Source of the DNA: Theionarchaea archaeon
GTDB taxonomy: Archaea > Methanobacteriota_B > Thermococci > Methanofastidiosales > SZ-28-30
Assembly (NCBI GenBank): GCA_018992685.1
Contig: JACVGT010000019.1
Coordinates: forward strand, 1-64,000
Length of the DNA stretch: 64,000 nucleotides
Direction of reading: 5' to 3'
In this document: in pieces, positions 45,135 through 53,214 of the stretch
Position numbering within the stretch: the first letter of the stretch is position 1
Layout: each line of letters opens with the position of its first letter
The notes under the pieces: model-generated
What the model was told of the DNA's origin: nothing
Seen by the model: the letters and a program-made list of their open reading frames with translations, nothing else
Database searches by the model: none
Translations under genes and position numbers: made by a program

Positions 45135-45509
45135 TTAGAACGTCTTCCTCCATGCATCTTTAAATATGCCACGTATCAACGACTCTATGACTTCAGTACA
45201 CATGTCTTTCCATGCATCATTTCTGATGAAACTTTTGGTAATAGTCAAATAAGTCCGGTTCTCTTTTTGTGAAAGATAATCGCTTAGAGCATATCCCATA
45301 AGATATCCATTCCCCCAGTCTTTGGCCTCATCATCAGACATTTCAAGACTCCGTGTGAAGTTATAAGCCTCCTTATAGTCACGTAGTCGCGGTGTTTGCG
45401 AACCAAATGCTCCTAAAGTAACTGATGCTGGTTGGCTAAAATCAAAAAGAAATCCTACAGCAGAGACAGTCTGCTGAGGTAAGTCCCTCTGTATACTGCG
45501 ACAACTTTC
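45135..45509 (-). pseudogene. 5'-truncated gene fragment behind IS relic B
   Basis: Open for 124 codons with no good start: the frame runs from just after the relic B stop (TGA at 45510-45512) to TAA at 45135. The readable product includes DYKEAYNFTRSLEMSDDEAKDW and ends KDAWRKTF. An ATG at 45341 would give only 68 residues. It looks like the 3' part of a gene whose start was replaced by an IS insertion, and it was probably linked to the 44198 gene. Confidence 0.45.
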
Positions 45510-45792
45510 TCAAAGTGCCTTTAACTGTCTATAGGACACGCTGAACACTGTCTTCGTCAGGGCAGTATATGCTATGAATTGAGGAAATGCAAAAGGGCTA
45601 CCTCGCTTGTTCACATTCATCTGCTGAAGTTCTTCATTCCAATATTCAATGAAATCCATTGTCAAGCATAATTCTCCCCTTCTTACCAGCATCTTGTTAT
45701 ATTCTTTCCAATTTCTGGCCATAAAACCATCTGGTTTCCCTATAGTATCCTTCTATTGGTTTATGCGTCAAACAAGGTATTTGAAGGCTAAA
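45510..45792 (-). mobile_element. Relic of IS element end with transposase N-terminus (IS relic B)
   Basis: The minus strand from 45722 encodes MARNWKEYNKMLVRRGELCL and continues to VSYRQLKAL before a stop at 45510; 70 codons of a DDE-type transposase N-terminus with the catalytic part missing. Upstream, 45723-45792 includes the presumed terminal sequence ending in TTCAAATACCTTGTTTGAC (minus strand). A related terminal sequence occurs in relic C. The family is probably IS5-like, judging from the YNKxLVxRGEL start; this is tentative. Confidence 0.65.
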
Positions 45793-45848
45793 TTGTACAA
45801 CACAGCAGATAGGGTTGAACAGCTAGAGTATGACCATCAGATTGGGGT

Positions 45849-45860
45849 AATCTTTATAAG
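45849..45860 (+). promoter_or_regulatory. TATA box of 45903 lipoprotein gene
   Basis: AATCTTTATAAG, about 45 bases before the ATG at 45903; GGTGATCT lies between as possible ribosome site. Confidence 0.5.
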
Positions 45861-45902
45861 GTATTGATAACCAACTCCCATGGTGATCTCATAAAACAGA
45901 TT

Positions 45903-46322
45903 ATGGCTCTACTGTGTTGCTTTCTGGTACTCGGCTGTACCATTGGTGTGAACCTTGATACACCTGAAAACACAGTGAACACATGGGTTCGATCGTACAA
46001 CGATCGGGATGTTGAGGGTATATATATAACACTGTCAAGAGCATACATCATGGCCAATGGCGGCGAGGAACGAGTGAAATCGATCATCGGGACCATGCTG
46101 GAAGAGGCTGAGGAATCAGAAATTTCGTTTACTGTGAAGGGGATTGGATTGCTTGCTTTGTCGACGGAACAGCCGGGATTGTCATCAGGCAGAACCATAT
46201 ATCTCGCGAGAATGGACAGGAAGTTTACAGAGGAAGGGGAGAAAAGAGTCGAAGAAGTCTTCTGGAATTTCGCTGTAGTAAAAGAAGACGACAAGTACAA
46301 GATCGAAGATTTCTGGGACTGA
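45903..46322 (+). CDS. Small NTF2-like lipoprotein
   Basis: A 139-residue exported protein with short signal and lipobox LVLGC at about residue 12. The rest resembles an NTF2-like/DUF4878 domain: TPENTVNTWVRSYNDRDVEGIYITLS, then EERVKSIIGTMLEE and a final strand KEDDKYKIEDFW. Such domains act as surface binding or immunity modules; the ligand is unknown. The frame is open to a TTG at 45864, so the start could be earlier. A 195-codon minus-strand frame here is a shadow. Confidence 0.6.
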   Translation: MALLCCFLVLGCTIGVNLDTPENTVNTWVRSYNDRDVEGIYITLSRAYIMANGGEERVKSIIGTMLEEAEESEISFTVKGIGLLALSTEQPGLSSGRTIYLARMDRKFTEEGEKRVEEVFWNFAVVKEDDKYKIEDFWD

Positions 46323-46694
46323 AAAGAGACGGATTTCTTATTCTTTTTGCACTTTCTTTCGCTGCCGTTATACGTCTCTACGCTTTCCACACATGGCCCA
46401 TATAGCATTTTAGGCAAGGCTGGTGCAGGAATGGTAAGCACGCATTAGGATTGCTATGCAGGTTCTGGAACAGGAGGTGCCTCGTGGTGTTCACAGACAG
46501 AACGCACTCCTTGTGCTTCTAACAAGACTACCAGAATCCACAGAGAGTCATATTTCGCGTGAAGGAATGAAAATGTGAATTTGAACCCTCAGTTACCAGT
46601 ACTCTCTTTCTCAGGTTCTCTAACCTCATTGTTGAGTCAAATTCCCTAACAGCTTGCTTCTCCCGTTTGACGTCCTCTCACCACGGTGCCTTTC

Positions 46695-46776
46695 AGATTT
46701 CTGGTCACACTAGTCTGGGTTCTCCGTGTCTAATTTCCCGACCATTTTATGCTTCAAATAAGGTATTTGAATGAAA
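46695..46776 (-). mobile_element. Degenerate IS end (IS relic C)
   Basis: The sequence aligns by eye to the end of relic B: ATTTCTGG at the inner side and TTTATGCTTCAAATAAGGTATTTGAA (46751-46776), one or two changes from the relic B end. The transposase start codon region is destroyed. It is the third IS end of the same orientation in 2.8 kb. Confidence 0.5.
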
Positions 46777-46803
46777 AATCGCGTAGTACACCACCAGAGC
46801 ACA

Positions 46804-46837
46804 AACCTTTAAAAGCTTACGACAACAGGTAGTAGTA
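46804..46837 (+). promoter_or_regulatory. Promoter and possible autoregulatory operator of BlaI-like gene
   Basis: TATA ACCTTTAAAAGC followed by TTACGAC...GTAGTAA (46818-46839), an imperfect inverted repeat across the expected start of transcription. BlaI/MecI repressors usually bind such sites at their own promoters. Confidence 0.45.
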
Positions 46838-47224
46838 ATGAATATCAAAAGACTTGGTCCTCTAGAACGAACAATAATGGAAGTCTTCTGGGAGAAGAAA
46901 AAAGCTGATGCACGGGAGGTCTATTCAGAACTCAACAGAGAAAAACAAATCGCCTACACCACCATCAATACTACTCTCACCCGTCTTCACAAGAAGAAAT
47001 TGCTCAACAGAAAGCTGGTGAAGGGAAGAGGAGGATACCGTTATGTGTACACCATTGCCAAGTCAAAACCAAAATACATTGATCAGGTCATACGCTCTAC
47101 CATAGATGATCTCCTGATGCGGTTCGGAAATCGAACCATAAGTTACTTCTCAGAAAGTCTCAACCTGAATGAAGAGGATGTGGAGAAGCTAAGAGTTCGT
47201 CTGAAGGAGTTGTCTCATGAATGA
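46838..47224 (+). CDS. BlaI/MecI-family winged-helix repressor
   Basis: A 128-residue DNA-binding protein: winged helix (LGPLERTIMEVFWEKKKADAREVY, AYTTINTTLTRLHKKKLL, GGYRYVYTI) and a helical dimerisation tail, the BlaI/MecI layout. In bacteria the repressor is inactivated when the BlaR1/MecR1 membrane protease senses its signal. The next gene, overlapping by eight bases, is such a protease. The target genes here are unknown; beta-lactamase is not in the window. Confidence 0.88.
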   Translation: MNIKRLGPLERTIMEVFWEKKKADAREVYSELNREKQIAYTTINTTLTRLHKKKLLNRKLVKGRGGYRYVYTIAKSKPKYIDQVIRSTIDDLLMRFGNRTISYFSESLNLNEEDVEKLRVRLKELSHE

Positions 47225-48554
47225 GTGGCAGAATTTTGCGCTTGCGATTGTATTGATTGTGGTGGTACAATTCACCAACGAGGGCATCATTGCGCTACTG
47301 AAAGTGAGGAATGCCACCACTCGATTCCGTATTAGGCTCATTTCTCTTGTCTCCTGTTTTTTCGTGTTTTTGATTGTTCCGTTCAAGATCGTGGAACTCA
47401 CCATCCTGTCGGGAGAGATTTTTGTCGGCAGCAGTGAATCTTCCCAGATTGATGGCTGGGTGGCCAGATCTGCCACAATGACGTCGACCTATTCTGGGTT
47501 TGCACGGGCCAGCGTTGTTCTCCTCTTGATAGCTGTGTGCTGCTTTGTTGTCATGGTTCTGTTCGGCAAGCACATAACTGGTAGAGTATTTGGATGTGAG
47601 CCAGCAACAGATTCGAGGCTTCTGACCATTGTGAATCAAGTCTCCTCTGAACTGGGACTGTCCATCAAGCAGGTGATGGTGTGCAGAAAGAAATGTGACG
47701 CCTTTGTATATGGATACCCTCCTTTCCTAGCAGTGGGAAGAGACCTCCTCACTATGCTGGATGACAGTGAGCTCCGGATAGTCATCAGGCATGAATTGTA
47801 CCATGTCAAAGGTAAGGACACACTCCTGAAGCCATTTCTTGCCGCTCTGTGCATTGTCTTCTTATACAACCCCATGAGCTGGTTCCTGTATAGAAAAGTG
47901 TTTAATGACAGGGAGTGCTGCGCTGATCAGGCTTCTATCACCTGTTCTCAGGACACCAGGACATTTCTTTCCCTGCTGCTGAAATTCCACAGCCTTGCAA
48001 GTGGCATGCCGCACACGTTTGCTGTTCACTGGACGGGAGCCACTAACAGAATTGACTCACTCCTCTTTGCAGAAAAGACCCGGAAGATCCCTGTCTTCTT
48101 GTGTTTGTTCTTTACGGTCTCATCGCTTTTTGTGGGAGGTACTCAGCTCTTTGAGAACCAATTTGTGGAAATCAACAGCTCTATTCCGTTTGATTCAGAA
48201 ACATATGGTCCGGAAGCTGATTTCTCAGACTATTTCTATGATATTCCTGTAGCAGAATGGTACAACAGAAAACGATCGGAAAATGAAGTGAGTATCCCAC
48301 TACAGGAAAGAGACCTCAGAAAACTCCTGTCTGCAGACGAACTTGCCAAGGGAGAAATCACCATAAGAATGGCCACGCTTCCCTTGGGAAGGAGACCTCA
48401 GTTGTTTGGCAGAAACGATATTGTGGATGGCAACTGTAACCTCATCATTGAAATAGAAGAGGGCAAACTATTCGTTTCCATAAGACAGAACAATGGACCT
48501 GGAACGTCCCAGAAGGAAGCCGTTCTCAGTGGAGGACCTGCCACAGCAATGTAG
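47217..48554 (+). CDS. BlaR1/MecR1-like membrane metallopeptidase (M56 family)
   Basis: A 445-residue protein with helices at about 5-28, 40-58, 98-118, 205-220 and 290-308. The zinc site HELYH (H192, H196) with third ligand E233 in DRECCAD fits peptidase family M56. The outer C-terminal domain of about 135 residues (from FENQFVEINSS) is not the penicillin-binding domain of BlaR1, so it senses something else. It overlaps the BlaI-like gene, which supports a linked signalling pair. Confidence 0.85.
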   Translation: MNEWQNFALAIVLIVVVQFTNEGIIALLKVRNATTRFRIRLISLVSCFFVFLIVPFKIVELTILSGEIFVGSSESSQIDGWVARSATMTSTYSGFARASVVLLLIAVCCFVVMVLFGKHITGRVFGCEPATDSRLLTIVNQVSSELGLSIKQVMVCRKKCDAFVYGYPPFLAVGRDLLTMLDDSELRIVIRHELYHVKGKDTLLKPFLAALCIVFLYNPMSWFLYRKVFNDRECCADQASITCSQDTRTFLSLLLKFHSLASGMPHTFAVHWTGATNRIDSLLFAEKTRKIPVFLCLFFTVSSLFVGGTQLFENQFVEINSSIPFDSETYGPEADFSDYFYDIPVAEWYNRKRSENEVSIPLQERDLRKLLSADELAKGEITIRMATLPLGRRPQLFGRNDIVDGNCNLIIEIEEGKLFVSIRQNNGPGTSQKEAVLSGGPATAM

Positions 48555-48724
48555 GACTGTACTGAACGTGCAGGGAGAGTCACGGTATTCTAAAGGTATC
48601 CAGGGGTGTCTCGCACGCTCATGTGGCAATCCAGCACCTGGAATTTTCCTTGAATATATTGTTATATGTGTCCTCAGTCAGTCCCTGTGTGCCTAAGACC
48701 TGACGGTGGGACCTTCTCAATCAA

Positions 48725-48737
48725 AAAGCATTTATGT
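48725..48737 (+). promoter_or_regulatory. TATA box of ECF transporter operon
   Basis: AAGCATTTATGTG about 25-30 bases before the ATG at 48759. Confidence 0.45.
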
Positions 48738-48758
48738 GGAATTATGTGAGAGACCACA

Positions 48759-50465
48759 ATGATCAGTGTTGAAGATCTCTCCTTTCAATACAGCACGGGT
48801 GAATCTCCGGTGCTAAGTAAAGTCACCCTGGTTGTTCCTCAGGGCGGCTACCTCGCGCTGGTTGGCCCTTCAGGTTCAGGAAAGAGTACTCTCTGTTTCA
48901 CCATGAATGGGATCATCCCCCATTCCATTACGGGTATTCTGTCGGGAAATGTTGTTGTTGACAGGTTGAATACGCGAGAACACCATGTGCACGAGCTTGC
49001 TGAAAAAGTGGGCATTGTTCTTCAGAATCCTGAATCCCAGCTCTTTGCCATGAGTGTGGAGGAAGAACTGGCTTTTGGTCCCGAGAATCTGGGTCTGCCC
49101 CGAGAAGAAATACTGGCCCGCATTGAGGACGTCCTAACCATTATTGGAATTGCAGACAGGGGGCGGTTTCCTTTCTCTCTATCGGGAGGAGAGAAACAGA
49201 AGCTTGCAATTGCTTCTATTCTGACCATGAACCCCTCTCACCTTGTGTTAGACGAACCAACCTCTCAACTGGATCCCCGGGGAAGAAAGAGTGTGTATGA
49301 TGTCCTGGACAAGCTTCACGCTGGCGGAATGTCCATCATACTCATTGAACATAATACAGAGCACATTGCAGAGCGTGCCCAGCAGGTGCTGGTGATAAAA
49401 GATGGCTCTGTCGTTGCCTCGGGATCGCCAAGAGATGTATTTTCTCAGGTGGAGACCATGAAAGCTCTGGGCATACAGGTTCCTGGGGTTGCTGAAGTCA
49501 CCTATGAGCTTCACAGGAGAGGCATCATACAAAGAATAGCTGTGACCCTCGAAGATGCGGTGTCACTGCTTGAAAATCTCAGACCCAAGGAATTCACTTC
49601 TCAGAGCCTGAAGACAGAATCAACCCTCACGAGAGTGGGGAGTTCTTCACCATCTTCACGTACGGAACCTGCTGTTGAGGTGAAGAATCTGTCCTTTCAG
49701 TACGGCGATGTCCCCGTCCTCAATAATGTTTCTCTCACTATTGGACACGGAGAGATTGTAGCAATCATTGGACAAAATGGATCTGGAAAGACAACGCTGG
49801 TCAAGCATTTCAATGGATTGCTGCGTCCGAAGGAAGGAGACATTTTCATCTTTGGAGAATCTGTTAAGGACAAGAGTGTTGCTCAATTAGCCCGGAAGGT
49901 AGGATATGTTTTTCAGAACCCAGATCATCAGATCTTTGCAGATAGTGTGTTCGAAGAAGTGGAATTCGGCCTCAAGAACCTTAGTGTCCCTCTGGAAGAG
50001 AGAGCAGAACGCGTGGCTGCGGTTCTGAAGCAGACTGACCTTTTCAGATATAAGGATACACACCCTACCAGCCTGTCGGGTGGGGAAAAACAGCGGCTGG
50101 TCATCGCGTCTGTCCTGGTAATGAACCCCCAGATTCTCGTCCTGGATGAACCAACGACTGGCCTGGATCTCAAGAGCTCTCGCTCAATAATCGACCTGGT
50201 CAGAGCCCTTCACCAGCAGCATCGCACTGTAATCCTGGTGACTCATGACATGAACCTGGTGGCAGAGATGGCACACCGTATACTCATTCTCAAAGACGGG
50301 ACCCTGGCTGCTGAAGGAAGCCCGCATCAGATCTTTTCAGATGAAGGCCTGCTCAGTGATAACTTCCTGGAAGCACCGCAGATCGCCAGACTCAGCAGTC
50401 GTCTGGGATATGGAACGTGTCTGAACATAGAAGAGTTTCTCCACAAACTGGAGGGTACCCTATGA
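48759..50465 (+). CDS. Energy-coupling factor transporter ATPase, two fused ABC domains
   Basis: A 568-residue protein with two complete ABC ATPase domains joined by a Ser-rich linker (about 285-300). Domain 1: Walker A GPSGSGKSTL, signature LSGGEKQKLAIASIL, Walker B LVLDEPTSQLDP. Domain 2: GQNGSGKTTL, LSGGEKQRLVIASVL, LVLDEPTTGLDL. Both resemble CbiO/EcfA. It drives ECF-type vitamin or metal uptake with EcfT (next gene, overlap ATGA). No substrate-binding S component is nearby, so the substrate is unknown and S proteins may be encoded elsewhere. Confidence 0.92.
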   Translation: MISVEDLSFQYSTGESPVLSKVTLVVPQGGYLALVGPSGSGKSTLCFTMNGIIPHSITGILSGNVVVDRLNTREHHVHELAEKVGIVLQNPESQLFAMSVEEELAFGPENLGLPREEILARIEDVLTIIGIADRGRFPFSLSGGEKQKLAIASILTMNPSHLVLDEPTSQLDPRGRKSVYDVLDKLHAGGMSIILIEHNTEHIAERAQQVLVIKDGSVVASGSPRDVFSQVETMKALGIQVPGVAEVTYELHRRGIIQRIAVTLEDAVSLLENLRPKEFTSQSLKTESTLTRVGSSSPSSRTEPAVEVKNLSFQYGDVPVLNNVSLTIGHGEIVAIIGQNGSGKTTLVKHFNGLLRPKEGDIFIFGESVKDKSVAQLARKVGYVFQNPDHQIFADSVFEEVEFGLKNLSVPLEERAERVAAVLKQTDLFRYKDTHPTSLSGGEKQRLVIASVLVMNPQILVLDEPTTGLDLKSSRSIIDLVRALHQQHRTVILVTHDMNLVAEMAHRILILKDGTLAAEGSPHQIFSDEGLLSDNFLEAPQIARLSSRLGYGTCLNIEEFLHKLEGTL

Positions 50466-51253
50466 TTCAGCAGACCATGTTTATTCGAAAAGAATCCTTT
50501 CTTCACTCTTTGGATCCCAGAACAAAGCTATTCTTATCCATTGGCCTGTTTCTCGTGGGTGTCCTGTTCACTGATTACAGAGTGCTGATGGCCCTCTTTG
50601 CAGGCGAGGTTATCATTCTCAGAGTGGCAGCCAGAATTCCTTTTTCGAAGTTATTCCCGTACCTGAAACTGATTCTTCCTCTTGTGGTTATGGCACTGCT
50701 GATATGGCCCCTCTTCCAGAGAACGGGGACAGTTCTGGTATCCTACTGGAAGGTTATCATCACGAAGGAGGGAATCCAGATGGGAATTGCCATGTCCTTG
50801 AGACTGCTGTCTTTGATCGTGGCTACGTATTTGCTCCTCATGACCACCGAGCAGAGAGATCTGGTTCTTGCTCTCGTTAAATCCGGATTGCGGTATGATT
50901 TCGGGTTAATGTTGGCCATTGCTCTGAGCAAGGTTCCTGCTCTGGCAGGGATTGCCTTGACCATCATGGATGCGCAGAAGGCACGAGGGCTCGAACTCGA
51001 AAAGGGAAATATCGTTGAAAAAGTGAGAAAGTACATACCTATTCTGATTCCATTGATTATTTCAGCTATAAGGCTGGCTGAAGCGTTGTCCATTGCAATT
51101 GATTCTCGAGCATTTGGGAGAGGGAGGCGCACCTACCTGAGAGAGCTTCACTTCACGATGAAAGATGCGCTGGTCACTGGTATGGCTGTGGTGGTGATTT
51201 CAGTATGTATGGGAATGCGTGCTGCAGGATATGGTGTTATGGAATTGCCGTGA
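50462..51253 (+). CDS. Energy-coupling factor transporter transmembrane protein EcfT
   Basis: A 263-residue protein with about six helices and the two Ala-Arg-Gly coupling motifs: AQKARGLEL and SRAFGRGRR. These bind the two ATPase domains. I use ATG 50462 because it overlaps the EcfA stop; the earlier ATG lies inside that gene. LHSLDPRTKLFLSI near the start is also typical. The stop overlaps the start of the caspase-like gene (TGATG). Confidence 0.92.
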   Translation: MIQQTMFIRKESFLHSLDPRTKLFLSIGLFLVGVLFTDYRVLMALFAGEVIILRVAARIPFSKLFPYLKLILPLVVMALLIWPLFQRTGTVLVSYWKVIITKEGIQMGIAMSLRLLSLIVATYLLLMTTEQRDLVLALVKSGLRYDFGLMLAIALSKVPALAGIALTIMDAQKARGLELEKGNIVEKVRKYIPILIPLIISAIRLAEALSIAIDSRAFGRGRRTYLRELHFTMKDALVTGMAVVVISVCMGMRAAGYGVMELP

Positions 51254-52059
51254 TGGCTGTCGGAACCGTATTGATGTCGGCTGCACTGGAAAACCCGGTG
51301 GAGGGGTGGGCTGTCCTCATGGAAACCAATGATTTCCCTGGAGGGTACACTGATCTCCCTCTGGGCTTCGTGGATGTTGAACGAATGGAGACCCTGCTCC
51401 AGTACCACGGGTGGCAGAAATCACACATGCTACTAAGAAGAGATACTATTACGACGCAAGCAGTGAAGGAGGGTATTGCATACCTGCAGAAAGCAGATCA
51501 GAATGACATTGCTTTGTTCTACATTTGCTCTCACGGAGGATATCTGAGGCATGATCTCCAATGGAACAGTCTCATGCCTCCGCTCTGGGAGCGTGTTACC
51601 AGTGAAAAGAGAGTATTGATTATAGATTCCTGCTATGCAGGTTCCTTTCTGCCGGAAAGCGAGAGACCATACATCGGGATTGGCTCAGTTTCGGCTGACG
51701 AGCTTGGGTGGGCAGGCCTGCCAGAAGAGAACCTGCCTATTACCGGGTTCGTGTTCACCTACTACTTCTGCCAGTCCACCCTGGGAGTATCAGTTGAAGA
51801 GGGATTTGGAAGGGCCAGTCCCCAGGTACAGCAGTACATGCAGGATGTGGTCTATCCGGCTTTCAAGGAAGTCTATCCTCCCGAGCACTACAATGTCTAT
51901 GATCCTCATCCTGTGTTGAAGGATTCGTATCCAGGTGAGCTCTCCCTGTGGGTTGATGAGGGTGGAGTTTCTCTCTCTCAGGTTCTGGCTGTCCTGATGC
52001 TTCTCCTCCTGGGAATCATCCTTGCCCTGGATAGAAAAGGAATCTGTTCATGTGACTAG
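51253..52059 (+). CDS. Caspase-like (clan CD) cysteine peptidase with membrane helix, coupled to ecfT
   Basis: A 268-residue protein. A hydrophobic N-terminus serves as signal, and a C-terminal helix (VLAVLMLLLLGIILALD) anchors it. The clan CD dyad is clear: YICSHGGYL (H94) and LIIDSCYAGSF (C127), as in caspase/legumain-type peptidases. A pro-region-like block WAVLMETNDFPGGYTD precedes. The domain should face outward. Translation is coupled to EcfT (TGATG), an unusual pairing of a transporter with a protease. Cleavage specificity is unknown. Confidence 0.8.
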   Translation: MAVGTVLMSAALENPVEGWAVLMETNDFPGGYTDLPLGFVDVERMETLLQYHGWQKSHMLLRRDTITTQAVKEGIAYLQKADQNDIALFYICSHGGYLRHDLQWNSLMPPLWERVTSEKRVLIIDSCYAGSFLPESERPYIGIGSVSADELGWAGLPEENLPITGFVFTYYFCQSTLGVSVEEGFGRASPQVQQYMQDVVYPAFKEVYPPEHYNVYDPHPVLKDSYPGELSLWVDEGGVSLSQVLAVLMLLLLGIILALDRKGICSCD

Positions 52060-52129
52060 GAAATGTGTAATGAAAGGGACGCTATACGGGGAAGTGAAGG
52101 TTTTCATCCTTTGTTCCTCTGCGTGCCGG

Positions 52130-52145
52130 CCAAAAGCTTTATATT
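52130..52145 (+). promoter_or_regulatory. TATA box of 52167 gene (leaderless)
   Basis: CCAAAAGCTTTATATT about 25 bases before the GTG at 52167; the spacing decides this start. Confidence 0.55.
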
Positions 52146-52166
52146 TCAACAGAAGCAATCTCTCCT

Positions 52167-53210
52167 GTGGAATCGACAACTGATATTCTGGAGAAACTCA
52201 TAGAAGAAGAACAGAGAATAAGGCAGAAAGCAGAAGAACTGGGACTCCATGTCGGAAAAGAGTCACTAGAAGAGGCTAAGAAGCCCTTCAGGGCCAAAGA
52301 AGGAATTCCCAGGACAGAACTCACTGAACGAGAGATGTCTCGGCTGCTGGCCGAAACGAGGGATATTCTTGACATCTACAGCTTGGATTATGTTTCTGAG
52401 CATTTTGATGAGGCTAAGAATCTGTATTACGCGCTGAAGGACAAACCCTTCTCGCCTGATTCTCTCATTGGATCACGAATCGTGCAGAATATCCAGGAGT
52501 TGAAGGAACGAATCGATGCAGTGGAAGAACAGGAATCTCCAACAAAACCACTGGAAGAACTGCTTTCTGATTCGAAGAGGCTTCTTGATTCTCTGGATTC
52601 ACTTGACGCAGTTCAGGCGAAACGGCGCTATGCTGATCTGCTGAAGAGACAGCAGGATGCGCCCAAGAATGTGGATCAGCCACTTGAAGTAGAAATCGAC
52701 GAGTACCTGCTGGAAATTGGGAAACGAATTCAGCGAACAGAAAAAAAGACATCTGAAGAAATTGGAGAAGAGCTTCTGGAAGAAATCAGCACGTTGATTG
52801 GATCCAAGAGTTTTGATCCTGAAGGATACAACAGGATTGCCAGAAAATTCCAGGAAATAGCAGATGATCTTCCTGAAGATCTCAAAGTGAAAATAAGAGA
52901 CCGCATACGCGAGTCCTTTGCCAAGATGAAGGATCTCGAACAAAAGGAACACGTTGAAGAACGAATACGGGAAGAACGTGCCAAGAAGTTCTACTGGGAT
53001 TCATTCGCTCAGGAGGTGGAACAACTGAAGGCCGATCTGGAGCGAGCAACACCTGGAGAGTTTTTCAGGCTCTACGATATCTACAATCAATTGCTGGACT
53101 CACTGGAACACGCAGATCTATCAGATGTTCATGCTGCCCAGATTGAGCGGGTAAAATCAATGATAGATCAGTGTTACTACATGCTGGAAGAACTCAGATC
53201 ACGAGCATGA
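52167..53210 (+). CDS. Long coiled-coil protein, unknown function
   Basis: A 347-residue, highly charged, almost wholly helical protein with no membrane segment or cysteine-rich site. Coiled coils extend over most of its length, for example EKLIEEEQRIRQKAEEL and VEERIREERAKKFY. Start GTG 52167 is placed by the TATA box. It is convergent with a bactofilin-like gene, so both may belong to cytoskeletal or scaffold functions. No family recognised. Confidence 0.55.
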   Translation: MESTTDILEKLIEEEQRIRQKAEELGLHVGKESLEEAKKPFRAKEGIPRTELTEREMSRLLAETRDILDIYSLDYVSEHFDEAKNLYYALKDKPFSPDSLIGSRIVQNIQELKERIDAVEEQESPTKPLEELLSDSKRLLDSLDSLDAVQAKRRYADLLKRQQDAPKNVDQPLEVEIDEYLLEIGKRIQRTEKKTSEEIGEELLEEISTLIGSKSFDPEGYNRIARKFQEIADDLPEDLKVKIRDRIRESFAKMKDLEQKEHVEERIREERAKKFYWDSFAQEVEQLKADLERATPGEFFRLYDIYNQLLDSLEHADLSDVHAAQIERVKSMIDQCYYMLEELRSRA

Positions 53211-53214
53211 TACC

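Larger units (their letters stand above)
46323..46837. other. 515-base region without a gene, with IS relic C and BlaI-gene promoter
   Basis: From 46323 to about 46690 nothing was seen on either strand. IS relic C occupies about 46695-46776. ACCTTTAAAAGC (46804-46815) is the TATA box for the BlaI-like gene at 46838. Confidence 0.45.

Noticed and set aside
45854..46441. 195-codon minus-strand open frame opposite the NTF2-like lipoprotein
   Set aside because: The plus strand has TATA, lipobox and family-like domain; the minus frame is Ser/Pro-rich without features.
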